A DNA stretch of 9,624 nt from Hyphomicrobiales bacterium. GTDB taxonomy: Bacteria; Pseudomonadota; Alphaproteobacteria; Rhizobiales; Aestuariivirgaceae. Positions within the stretch are counted from its first letter, which is position 1. Every line of letters starts with the position of its first letter. The translations under genes and the position numbers were made by a program. Under the pieces are notes generated by a model. That model worked only from the letters and a program-made list of their open reading frames with translations. It was not told where the DNA came from and made no database searches. Shown one piece after another: positions 1-6,680 of the stretch. The stretch covers positions 1-9,624 of the forward strand of contig JAIBJH010000091.1 in the NCBI GenBank assembly GCA_020029455.1. Direction: 5' to 3'.

Positions 1-126
1 AAGGCGGCTGTTTGGAGTATCTCTGAAGTTCTGGAATATGAGCCAAGCCTCCAAGACTGGATTGCAACTTCTGAGGACGTCGTGCTTCAGCGGAACGATG
101 ATACGGGTTGGAAAAAGAAATCTTGA
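1..126 (+). CDS. C-terminal end of an unrecognised protein (partial)
   Basis: Reading frame 1 is open from the first base to a TGA at 124-126, giving 41 codons with no start inside the window. The peptide is hydrophilic: an acidic middle part with VLEYEPSLQDW and TSEDVV, then a basic tail ending GWKKKS. No cysteine cluster, membrane segment or other motif can be recognised, so no function is given. It runs toward the end of the minus-strand operon (stop at 410), so the two units converge. The frame is short enough that chance cannot be excluded, but its balanced composition and clean stop fit the tail of a real gene. Confidence 0.45.
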   Translation, partial: KAAVWSISEVLEYEPSLQDWIATSEDVVLQRNDDTGWKKKS

Positions 127-409
127 GGTCAATTGCCTCACGACACTTGTCATGCCGTTTCCCAACGTCATCTTCGTGAGCTTGCAAGACTATTGTTGAG
201 GAAGGGTGGGGGTGTCTGGACCCACTGGTGGAATGTAGCGAGAAGTAGCATTTCCACCGCGCGGTGTCAAGGACTATTTTCACGATATAGGACTGACGAT
301 CTCAAAATCTCCCGTTCCGGTGATTTTGAAGCTCCGGCTGTCCTACGGTTTCTGAGACGAGGCATCATGGCCAAAACGGATGAAACTCAGTTGAAACACA
401 GGCAAAAAC
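127..409. other. Convergent intergenic stretch without a supported gene
   Basis: About 280 bases lie between the left-hand partial gene and the last gene of the minus-strand operon. A plus-strand frame from a TTG at 133 to a stop at 423 stays open, but it has no convincing ribosome binding site, looks like no family I know, and overlaps the end of the dehydrogenase gene. A small ATG frame at 367-423 (18 codons, very basic) is also unsupported. By hand count the first 360 bases are 50% GC, lower than the operon (37 of 60 in 2461-2520). The stretch may be degenerate or transferred DNA. One hairpin is listed separately. Confidence 0.5.
302..329 (-). terminator. Candidate hairpin downstream of the catabolic operon
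   Basis: TCAAAATC (302-309) is the exact reverse complement of GATTTTGA (322-329). The loop can form a further CCG/CGG pairing (312-314 with 318-320). It lies about 80 bases beyond the last stop codon of the minus-strand operon and could end or protect its transcript. No clear U-run follows on the minus strand, so it is not a classic intrinsic terminator. It could equally serve the plus-strand gene at the left edge. Confidence 0.25.
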
Positions 410-1534
410 TCAAAACGCGCTGACCCAACTGCCCGAACTGGCTGAGTGGACAAAAGCGTGGATGACCCGCTCAATCTTGAGCCCGCGCGAAAAGTCTACT
501 GAAGCCGATTGTCTGCCCGATATGGCATGCAAGAGTTCGGCAAGCTCAATCACCTTCAATTCATTGAAGCCGAGGCCGTGGCCTGGTGCGGGGCAAAGCC
601 GGTCATAGGCCGGGTGATAGGGCCCTGAGAGGATGCGCCTGAAGCCGCGTGATTCCTTCGGGCCTTCGGCAATATAGAGATTGAGTTCGTTCATGCGCTC
701 ATTGTCGAGCCACAACATGCCCTTGGACCCATGAACCTCAACCTTGAGGCCATTCTTCCGTCCATGGGCCACGCGGCTTGAAGTCAAGACGCCACGCGCA
801 CCCGAGGCAAATCGCACAAGCGCATGAGCGACATCATCGTTCTCCACAGCCGCTGATGTGTTGGTGCCGGGAACCGGGCGTTCACCGTGCACCACATCAA
901 CCATTGCGCAAAGACTTGAGATATCGCCCATCAGTTCCTGGGCCAGCGATATGAGATGAACGGTCAAGTCGCCGAGTGTGCCGAGGCCAGCATCTTTCTT
1001 GGTCATGCGCCAGGACCAGGGTGCCTGAGGGTCGGCCATGTAGTCTTCATCCACGCTGCCGCGGAAATCGAAAACGTCACCGATGGCGCCATCGGCAATC
1101 AATTGCTTTGCATATTGCAGCGCCGGATTGCGCAAATATCCATAACCCAAGGCGCTTGCCTGGGTTGGCTTCCTGGCTGCTGCCGCGGCCATGGCCTCGG
1201 CGTCGGCGAGCGTCAGCGCCATGGGCTTCTCGCACCACACGTGCTTTCCCGCTTCCAGCGCCGCAACCGCCATTTCGCGGTGCAGCCCATTGGGTGAAGT
1301 GATCGATATGAGCTGGATGGCAGGATCATTCAGCAGGTCGCGCCATTGGGTTGTGGATTTTTCGAATCCAAACTGGTTGGCTGAGGCCCGGGCGTATTCG
1401 GCATCGACATCGCAAAGCGAAATCCGGTCGACAACCGGCACGTCGCCGAACACCGCCTTCACTGCGCCATAGGCCATGGCATGGCATTTGCCCATGAAGC
1501 CTGTGCCAATCAGCCCGACGCCAATCCGTTCCAT
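410..1534 (-). CDS. Gfo/Idh/MocA-family NAD(P)-dependent dehydrogenase (distal operon gene)
   Basis: A 374-residue cytoplasmic oxidoreductase of the Gfo/Idh/MocA family, which oxidises or reduces sugars and cyclitols with NAD(P). The N-terminal Rossmann fold shows GTGFMG (residues 10-15) with GxGxxG spacing. The family lysine is in CEKP (101-104), and GDLTVH (188-193) carries the usual Asp/His catalytic region. The length is normal. The start is chosen because MERIGVGLIG matches the typical family N-terminus and AGGA lies 8 bases upstream. It begins one base after the ATPase stop (TAACATG), so it is probably translationally coupled and the last gene of the operon. The context suggests an inositol, inosose or amino-inositol substrate, possibly a scyllo- or myo-inositol dehydrogenase, but family members act on many sugars and the exact substrate cannot be read here. 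Confidence 0.9.
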   Translation of the reverse strand: MERIGVGLIGTGFMGKCHAMAYGAVKAVFGDVPVVDRISLCDVDAEYARASANQFGFEKSTTQWRDLLNDPAIQLISITSPNGLHREMAVAALEAGKHVWCEKPMALTLADAEAMAAAAARKPTQASALGYGYLRNPALQYAKQLIADGAIGDVFDFRGSVDEDYMADPQAPWSWRMTKKDAGLGTLGDLTVHLISLAQELMGDISSLCAMVDVVHGERPVPGTNTSAAVENDDVAHALVRFASGARGVLTSSRVAHGRKNGLKVEVHGSKGMLWLDNERMNELNLYIAEGPKESRGFRRILSGPYHPAYDRLCPAPGHGLGFNELKVIELAELLHAISGRQSASVDFSRGLKIERVIHAFVHSASSGSWVSAF

Positions 1535-1535
1535 G

Positions 1536-2333
1536 TTAGGTTCCTGCCTTGGCAGTTTTCAAACGGGCGATTTCAGACTCTAGGTCGACCAGCTCCTTGC
1601 CACCTGCCATGAGATGGAGAAGCTCATCGCGGCTGATCTCCGTGTTCTTGTGAGTGCCCATGCTGCGGCCCCGCTTCAGGATGGTGAAACGGTCACCCAC
1701 CACATATGCATGATGAACATTGTGCGAGATGAAGATGACGCCGATGCCGCGCGCCTTGGATTGCACGATCAGTTTCAGGACCACCGATGCCTGGTGAACA
1801 CCCAGGGCAGAGGTGGGCTCATCAAGGATCAGGACCTTCGCGCCGAAGTGGATGGCGCGGGCAATGGCAAGGCACTGCCGTTCGCCACCTGAGAGCGTGC
1901 CTACGGGCTGCTCGGGATCGCGGATTTCAATCCCCATGTCCTTGAGCTCGCGATAGGCAGTTTCATTGGCAAGGCCGATATCGAGCTGCTTGAAAGGACC
2001 AACGCCTTTCACAGGCTCGCGTCCCAGGAAGAAGTTACGCGCAATGCTCATAAGCGGCACGAGCGCCAGATCCTGGTAGACTGTGGCAATACCATTGTCC
2101 AAGGCCACCTTGGGCGAACTGAAATGCGTGGCTTTTCCGGAAATGAATATTTCGCCGGCATCAGGGGTATGAACGGCTGACAAGATCTTGATCAGTGTGG
2201 ATTTGCCCGCGCCATTGTCACCAAGCAGGCAATGCACTTCACCAGCCCGCACATCGAATGAGACATCTTTTAGCGCAATGACTTTTCCGAAATACTTGCT
2301 GACGGATCGCAACTCGATGAGCGGGGCTTCCAT
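1536..2333 (-). CDS. Sugar ABC transporter ATP-binding protein, single-domain (FrcA-like)
   Basis: The 265-residue ATPase of the importer encoded with the next two upstream genes; it hydrolyses ATP at the inner face of the membrane to drive sugar or cyclitol uptake. All motifs are intact: Walker A GDNGAGKST (38-46), Q-loop Gln87, signature LSGGE (147-151), Walker B VLILDE (167-172) and switch His204 in FISH. Many CUT2 (ribose-type) importers use a tandem ATPase of about 500 residues. This one has a single nucleotide-binding domain, as in the FrcA-type fructose system, so it would act as a homodimer. Its start overlaps the permease stop (TGATG, one shared base), indicating coupled translation. 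A short charged helix (about 247-261) ends the protein. Confidence 0.93.
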   Translation of the reverse strand: MEAPLIELRSVSKYFGKVIALKDVSFDVRAGEVHCLLGDNGAGKSTLIKILSAVHTPDAGEIFISGKATHFSSPKVALDNGIATVYQDLALVPLMSIARNFFLGREPVKGVGPFKQLDIGLANETAYRELKDMGIEIRDPEQPVGTLSGGERQCLAIARAIHFGAKVLILDEPTSALGVHQASVVLKLIVQSKARGIGVIFISHNVHHAYVVGDRFTILKRGRSMGTHKNTEISRDELLHLMAGGKELVDLESEIARLKTAKAGT

Positions 2334-3430
2334 CAGCGGCTCCGCATGGCGCGGTTGCGCACATAGGAGTTGAAGAGAACGGCTGTCACCATCATCGCGC
2401 CCATGAAGAGCTTGAACCAGTCCGTGTCGATGCCGGTATAGAAAATACCCATCTGCACGACGCCGAAAATCAGCGCACCAAACATGGCGCCAATCGCCGA
2501 GCCATAACCGCCGGTCAGCAATGTGCCGCCGATGACCACCGCAATGATCGCTTCAAATTCCTTGAGATTGCCGCGGAGCGTATCGGCCGAGCCGGTGACG
2601 AGCACCTGGATCGAAGCGAAGAGCGCTGCGGCCATGGCGGTGAAGACAAACAGCATGATCTTGGTCCGGGCCACCGGCACACCGAGATTGCGCGCGGCAT
2701 TGGCCTCGCCGCCCGATGCGAAGATCCAGTTGCCAAAGCGCGTGCGGGTCAGAAGCCAGGTGCAGAACAGTGTCAGCGCAATCCACCAGATAATGGACAT
2801 GGGAATGCCGGATATCATCGGCAGGCCGTCGGCCCGCTTGCCGACCACGCCAATATCGGCAAGCCAGGCAATAGGTGTCTTCAGCACTTGTCCTGCAAAG
2901 AGCGGCGTCAAAATGTCGTCCTTGGCATATTCATGGATGCCGGAGGCCTGGGTGCGGCCAGTCACCCCGCGCATGATGCCGAGTGTGAGGCCCCGCAGCA
3001 TGAACAAGCTGCCCAGCGTGACGATGAAGGATGGCAGTCCGGTCCGGACGACGATGAGACCGTTGAGATAGCCAATGAAGCCGCAGACCAGGAACGCAAA
3101 TACCACCGCGAGCCAAAGCGGCCAGCCCCATACGATTGTTGGAATGGCGATCGCAATGCCGGCAAAGCCGATCATGGAGCCCACCGAAAGGTCGAATTCT
3201 CCCGCAATCATCAGCAAGGCCACGGGCGCCGCAAGAATGCCGAGCTGCGCCGAGACTTCAAGAAAGTTGATGATGCCCTTGGCGCTGAACAAGCCGCTGC
3301 CGCCGGCCGTCACCGCGAAAAAGACAAAGACAAGAACCGTACCAGCAGCTGCGCCCAATTCCGGCCTGCTCAGGAGTTGGCCGAGCAACGATACGGATCG
3401 GACTCTTTCGTCGCGGACGCCAGCAGTCAT
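2333..3430 (-). CDS. Sugar ABC transporter permease (BPD_transp_2 / CUT2 type)
   Basis: The inner-membrane channel subunit of the importer, with about 365 residues and roughly 8-10 hydrophobic segments beginning at residue 27. The motif GEFDLSVGS (77-85) and the following NGLIVVRTGLPSFIVTLG region are typical of RbsC/FrcC-like permeases. The frame stays open to an ATG at 3520, but that start would overlap the binding-protein gene and an intercistronic hairpin. The ATG at 3430 is preferred because GGGAGG (3441-3446) sits 10 bases before it and MTAGVRDERV is a sensible cytoplasmic N-terminus. Translation probably couples to the ATPase through TGATG. The substrate is inferred from the neighbours as an inositol-like cyclitol; family membership alone says only sugar. 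Confidence 0.9.
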   Translation of the reverse strand: MTAGVRDERVRSVSLLGQLLSRPELGAAAGTVLVFVFFAVTAGGSGLFSAKGIINFLEVSAQLGILAAPVALLMIAGEFDLSVGSMIGFAGIAIAIPTIVWGWPLWLAVVFAFLVCGFIGYLNGLIVVRTGLPSFIVTLGSLFMLRGLTLGIMRGVTGRTQASGIHEYAKDDILTPLFAGQVLKTPIAWLADIGVVGKRADGLPMISGIPMSIIWWIALTLFCTWLLTRTRFGNWIFASGGEANAARNLGVPVARTKIMLFVFTAMAAALFASIQVLVTGSADTLRGNLKEFEAIIAVVIGGTLLTGGYGSAIGAMFGALIFGVVQMGIFYTGIDTDWFKLFMGAMMVTAVLFNSYVRNRAMRSR

Positions 3431-3440
3431 GTTCTTGATG

Positions 3441-3446
3441 CCTCCC
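3441..3446 (-). promoter_or_regulatory. Ribosome binding site deciding the permease start
   Basis: GGGAGG on the minus strand lies 10 bases before the ATG at 3430. It supports the shorter permease start over the in-frame ATG at 3520, which lies within the coding end of the binding-protein gene. Confidence 0.6.
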
Positions 3447-3458
3447 AATGGATGAGTT

Positions 3459-3489
3459 TGGCGGCCGGAAGGAGCCATTCCGGCCGCCA
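3459..3489 (-). other. Intercistronic hairpin between binding-protein and permease genes
   Basis: TGGCGGCCGGAA (3459-3470) and TTCCGGCCGCCA (3478-3489) are perfect reverse complements, giving a 12-bp GC-rich stem with a 7-base loop. It begins 8 bases after the binding-protein stop and ends 12 bases before the permease ribosome binding site. No U-run follows on the minus strand, so it is more likely a block to 3' exonucleases or a partial terminator than a full one. Such hairpins after binding-protein genes are known to raise binding-protein mRNA over membrane-component mRNA, and that role is inferred here. Confidence 0.65.
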
Positions 3490-3497
3490 CTTTTTGC

Positions 3498-4454
3498 TCA
3501 GCGCTTGCCTTGCTTGGCAAGATCGATGACCGATGCTGCCGTTTCCTTGGTCACGAAACCAGGACCCGTCGGATAGTCAGCGATGGGAGCAATCTTGTAT
3601 TTCTTCCACAGGTCAAACATCACGACCGGAATGTAGCCCATGGCATATTGCTGGGCATCGATGCCCCATTCCATCTTGCCATCTGCTGTCGCCTGCAGGA
3701 TGGTTGGCGAAAGATCGAATGTACCGAGCTTCACTTTGCCGGTGAGCCCCAGTTCATCAATCGCCATCAATGCAGGCTCGGCGCCACCGATGCCAACCGT
3801 CAACACAAACTGAGTGTCTGCGTTGGTGTTGAGGTAGCCGATGATGCGGTTTTTCATCTCGGTTGGATCCATAACACCATTGAGCACCGGAACATCGACA
3901 CCAAGACCCTTGGCAAAACCAGCGCAACGGTCATCAAGGCTCACGTTCCCAACTTCGTGGTTGGCGCAGACAGCTTTGGTGACGCCGAGCTTGGCAACGC
4001 GTTCGCCGGCCATGACGCCGGCCTCGTATTCACTCTGGCCGAGATAGAGCAGGCCACCGAGCTCTTTCGTCAGCTTGCCTCCACCTGAGTCAATCACGAT
4101 TACCGGAATGCCAGCCGCAACGGCATTCTTGACGGGCTCGCTGAGGGCCGCCGGATCGGCAATCGATACAACGAGGCCATCCGGTTTTGATGCCGCGGCA
4201 GCATCAATCATTTGGGCCATCTTTGCCATATCGAAGGTTTCAGGAGCGAGGTATTCAGCCTTGACGCCAAGTGTCTTGGCGGCATCATCCATGCCGTTCT
4301 TCACCACTGACCAATAGGGATCGCCGCTTTGGCCGTGCGTGACAAAGACGACGCGGGTTTCGTCTGCCGCAGCAAGAGTGGTTGCGGCCGACAGGAGTGT
4401 GAGCCCGGCCACAAGGCCGAGGACCGGTTTTAGAAAATTCCTTCGCGAAAACAT
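3498..4454 (-). CDS. Periplasmic sugar/cyclitol-binding protein, Tat-type signal (MocB-like)
   Basis: A 318-residue substrate-binding protein of the Peripla_BP_4 / RbsB type, which captures the ligand in the periplasm and delivers it to the permease. The N-terminus has SRRNFLK (3-9), a near-ideal twin-arginine motif, then a hydrophobic stretch and a likely cleavage after LAAA (about residue 30). The mature protein begins ETRVVFVTHGQSGDPYW. PDGLVVSIAD (91-100) and GIPVIVIDSGGG (115-126) fit the usual first lobe. Cys163 and Cys177 could form a periplasmic disulfide. AGGAGG lies 4 bases before the ATG, the strongest ribosome site in the operon. Its place beside IolE/MocC and MocA-type genes suggests a role like MocB (rhizopine binding) or an inositol-binding protein; the ligand is inferred. 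Confidence 0.92.
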   Translation of the reverse strand: MFSRRNFLKPVLGLVAGLTLLSAATTLAAADETRVVFVTHGQSGDPYWSVVKNGMDDAAKTLGVKAEYLAPETFDMAKMAQMIDAAAASKPDGLVVSIADPAALSEPVKNAVAAGIPVIVIDSGGGKLTKELGGLLYLGQSEYEAGVMAGERVAKLGVTKAVCANHEVGNVSLDDRCAGFAKGLGVDVPVLNGVMDPTEMKNRIIGYLNTNADTQFVLTVGIGGAEPALMAIDELGLTGKVKLGTFDLSPTILQATADGKMEWGIDAQQYAMGYIPVVMFDLWKKYKIAPIADYPTGPGFVTKETAASVIDLAKQGKR

Positions 4455-4458
4455 GTTT

Positions 4459-4464
4459 CCTCCT
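4459..4464 (-). promoter_or_regulatory. Strong ribosome binding site of the binding-protein gene
   Basis: A perfect AGGAGG on the minus strand, 4 bases before the ATG at 4454. Together with the flanking hairpins it suggests that the binding protein is made in excess over the other operon products. Confidence 0.7.
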
Positions 4465-4474
4465 GTTACTAGTC

Positions 4475-4502
4475 TCTGCCGTCATCTTGGGATGGCGGCA
4501 GA
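4475..4502 (-). other. Hairpin in the iolE-binding protein gap
   Basis: TCTGCCGTCATC (4475-4486) pairs with GATGGCGGCAGA (4491-4502) over 12 positions with one internal mismatch on the plus strand and a 4-base TTGG loop. In the minus-strand RNA the odd pair is C against A. The structure sits 10 bases upstream of the AGGAGG of the binding-protein gene. It lacks a following U-run, so RNA stabilisation, processing or attenuation is more likely than complete termination. Confidence 0.55.
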
Positions 4503-4520
4503 CCAGCTGCGACACAATTT

Positions 4521-4557
4521 CAGTGCGGCAGCACTGGTTCCTTTTGCGCTTGAGCGC
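4521..4557 (-). repeat. Two small inverted repeats just after the iolE/mocC stop
   Basis: CAGTGC-GGCA-GCACTG (4521-4536) is a perfect 6-bp stem with a 4-base loop, and GCGCT-TG-AGCGC (4546-4557) is a 5-bp dyad. Both lie in the 106-base gap between the dehydratase and binding-protein genes, the widest gap in the operon. A TGGTTCC at 4535-4541 matches the core of the repeats in the mocR leader, but such a short match is expected by chance. A secondary promoter or processing site here is possible but not shown. Confidence 0.35.
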
Positions 4558-4560
4558 CTG

Positions 4561-5460
4561 TCAATTCTTCACGGTAAATCCTGCCTCCCGCGCCATGCGC
4601 GACAAATTATTGAAACCCATCTTTGCATAGGTAAGAGGGGGTGCCTTCCTCGGGTCCTGTTCCGCCTCGACGACAAGCCAGCCGGAATAGTTGTTGTCAG
4701 CGAGAACCTTGAGAATGGACGGGTAATCAATGGCACCATCGCCCGGCACGGTGAATATCCCCGCGATTACTGCATCCATGAAACTCATGTCGTCGCGGCG
4801 CGCCTTCTCCAAGAGGGGCCTGCGCACATCTTTGCAGTGGACATGAACGACGCGCTTCACATGTTTCTTGAGGAGAGCCAGCGGATCGCCACCTGAGAAT
4901 GACGAATGCCCCGTATCATAGAGGAGACCCACAGCCTCGCCCGTATGTTTCATGAGGAGGCCTACCTCCTCGTCACTTTCGACAATGGTCCCCATGTGAT
5001 GATGGAATGCCATGCGCACGCCAAACTCAGCCATCCTCTCCGCGAGTTCAGTCAGCTTGCGGCCGTAAGAAGGCCACTCATCTTCTGTCAGTTTTGGGCG
5101 CTGCGAAATAGGGCCCCAAATGGCGCCATGCCGGCCACGGGAGGTATCGGCATAGACCACATGTGCCGATCCCATGTCCTTGAGCAACTGAAGGTGCGGA
5201 GCAATGGCATCCATCTCTGCTGCCACATCCTTCTCGTCACAACGGCCATCGTACCAGCCTGAAACAACCTTGAGGCCAAAGCGATCCATGATCAGCTTCA
5301 GCACCGGCGACTGCCGTGGGAATTTCCCGCCCAGTTCAGTGCCGGCGTAACCCGCTTCCTTGGTTTCGGCGAGGCAAGTTTCCAAAGATGTATCACCACC
5401 CAATTCAGGATAGTCATCATTGGTCCAGGTGATGGGATTGATGCCGATGCGAACGCTCAC
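4561..5460 (-). CDS. iolE: Inosose dehydratase family protein (IolE/MocC family)
   Basis: A 299-residue TIM-barrel protein of the IolE/MocC family. IolE removes water from 2-keto-myo-inositol (scyllo-inosose) to give a trihydroxycyclohexane-dione in inositol breakdown. MocC is its relative in rhizopine catabolism. The start GINPITWTNDDYPELGGD (6-23) and the TELGGKFPR stretch (41-49) are strongly characteristic. Likely metal or active-site residues are in HHHMGT (153-158), YDTGH (181-185), HVHCKD (206-211) and VVEAEQD (263-269). Family length is about 300. The start codon is GTG at 5460, overlapping the upstream dehydrogenase stop in GTGA, with AGGGA about 9 bases before it. Function in the cytoplasm is secure at family level. 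Whether it acts in the standard inositol route or on an inosose made from an amino-inositol is not decided. Confidence 0.92.
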   Translation of the reverse strand: MSVRIGINPITWTNDDYPELGGDTSLETCLAETKEAGYAGTELGGKFPRQSPVLKLIMDRFGLKVVSGWYDGRCDEKDVAAEMDAIAPHLQLLKDMGSAHVVYADTSRGRHGAIWGPISQRPKLTEDEWPSYGRKLTELAERMAEFGVRMAFHHHMGTIVESDEEVGLLMKHTGEAVGLLYDTGHSSFSGGDPLALLKKHVKRVVHVHCKDVRRPLLEKARRDDMSFMDAVIAGIFTVPGDGAIDYPSILKVLADNNYSGWLVVEAEQDPRKAPPLTYAKMGFNNLSRMAREAGFTVKN

Positions 5461-6584
5461 GAAATTTTTCCCTGGTGAATGAGTTGGGGTGGGTGGGTTG
5501 CATGCCAGCGGGCCAGCCCGGCCAGCAAACCCATGTCGCGGGCGGCATGCTCTGCGGTGTTGCGGACTGATGTTCCTTCAGTAATCGCACCGGCAAAACC
5601 TTTGAGCTCTTCGACAAAAGCCTCGGCATAGCTGGTGCGGATGTCCCGGCATTCGAGGCTGTGGCCCTTGCTTTGGCGGACTGATAGCCGGGTGGGCTGA
5701 TGATTGAGGTAAGGCGACGGAAACTCGAGCTCAAAAACGGCATCATCAAAATAGATGGCGATGCGCTCGCGATAATCAGCGAGACGTGGCACCGCGAGAT
5801 GCGTCATGGTCCACAGCGCCTTTCCGCCGAGGAGGCTGACCGCGCCGTGGCCGCCACCTCCACCGGCATAGAGTTGCGCTCCGGCGATCTTGCCTTCCTC
5901 CACCCCGAGGCAATCCAGAATGCCATGGACGGCGTTCACGTCGTGGACAATCGACGAACAATAGGCCCCGCAAAATCCGCGATAGGCAACATCATCGAGT
6001 GGAACTGATACGGCCCTCGCAACCTGTTCGCGCCGCCTGGATGCCACCTCGTCTATGAGGTCCTGCGGTACATCATCGCTTCTCCGCCAATCATGATGCT
6101 GGATGAAGGGCCAGGCATCCGGGTCGCTGACCTCAACAGTTATATGGCGAAGCTCCCCGCCTTGAGCGGGCAGCAGGGAAAGCAACGTTTCGTAGTTTGG
6201 ATCAAACCGCTTCATGTAGCCGACCTGCAGCACCAACCCGCGGACATCCCGGGCGGCGATCAACTCGGCAATGTCTGCGCTGCCGTAGCACAGGGGTTTC
6301 TCGCACAACACATGCAGGCCGCGCTCAAATGCTGCCAACACATGTTCCTTGTGCAAGGGGTCAGGCGAGGCAATGACAACGGCGTCGAGCGGCAGTTGAA
6401 GGAGCTTTTCCAGGGTGTCGAATGCTGCAATTCCGTAACGTTCGGTCACGAAACCTCGTGTCGCGGCCGAGGGGTCACAGATGCCCTTGATGTCAAACCG
6501 GTCCTTCAGGCGCAGGAGGTTTGGCACATGCTCGACCTGGGCAATGGTACCCGCCCCGACTACACCGATCCTGATCCGTTCCAT
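5457..6584 (-). CDS. Gfo/Idh/MocA-family dehydrogenase (first operon gene, MocA-like)
   Basis: A 375-residue NAD(P)-dependent oxidoreductase, first gene of the minus-strand operon. Residues 10-15 (GAGTIA) form the nucleotide-binding turn, CEKP (94-97) carries the family lysine, GYMKRFDP (122-129) follows as usual, and HDVNAVHG (214-221) supplies the Asp/His region. The frame extends upstream to 6761 but that would run into the divergent regulator. MERIRIGVVG at 6584 matches the family start and resembles the start of the distal dehydrogenase. An ATG three codons earlier (6593) is the main alternative. It overlaps the next gene by GTGA, so the two are coupled. It probably makes the ketone that the IolE/MocC enzyme dehydrates. 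It clearly differs from the operon's other dehydrogenase, implying a second substrate, stereoisomer or step. Confidence 0.9.
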   Translation of the reverse strand: MERIRIGVVGAGTIAQVEHVPNLLRLKDRFDIKGICDPSAATRGFVTERYGIAAFDTLEKLLQLPLDAVVIASPDPLHKEHVLAAFERGLHVLCEKPLCYGSADIAELIAARDVRGLVLQVGYMKRFDPNYETLLSLLPAQGGELRHITVEVSDPDAWPFIQHHDWRRSDDVPQDLIDEVASRRREQVARAVSVPLDDVAYRGFCGAYCSSIVHDVNAVHGILDCLGVEEGKIAGAQLYAGGGGGHGAVSLLGGKALWTMTHLAVPRLADYRERIAIYFDDAVFELEFPSPYLNHQPTRLSVRQSKGHSLECRDIRTSYAEAFVEELKGFAGAITEGTSVRNTAEHAARDMGLLAGLARWHATHPPQLIHQGKIS

Positions 6585-6593
6585 CTCCGGCAT

Positions 6594-6680
6594 CTTCACC
6601 CACACCTGTACGTGCCTCCACGGTACCGCTAAAGTGGTTCCATGCAGAGAACCAAAACTGTGAGAATTTAAGGAACCACC
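6594..6680. promoter_or_regulatory. Divergent control region with candidate MocR operators
   Basis: The short space between the divergent regulator and operon must hold both promoters. TGGTTC (6635-6640) and GAACCA (6649-6654) form an inverted repeat with an 8-base spacer. A second GAACCA (6673-6678) is a direct repeat exactly 24 bases from the first. The octamer GTGGTTCC (6634-6641) is mirrored by GGAACCAC (6672-6679). The last copy overlaps the AAGGA ribosome site of the regulator gene (6670-6674), which would suit autoregulation. CGGTACCG (6621-6628) is a separate 8-base palindrome. MocR proteins often bind repeated half-sites in such spaces. No clear -35/-10 pair was found. Confidence 0.5.

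Noticed and set aside
187..240. Possible duplicated tRNA-Ala end (CCACTGGTGGAATG) as a left attachment site
   Set aside because: The match to the tRNA 3' part is only a few bases long and not significant.
133..423. 96-codon plus-strand frame from a TTG
   Set aside because: Poor start, no ribosome site, no recognisable family and overlap with the dehydrogenase end.
2523..3529. Long plus-strand frames opposite the permease
   Set aside because: Composition follows the third codon positions of the real minus-strand permease, and no family features are seen.
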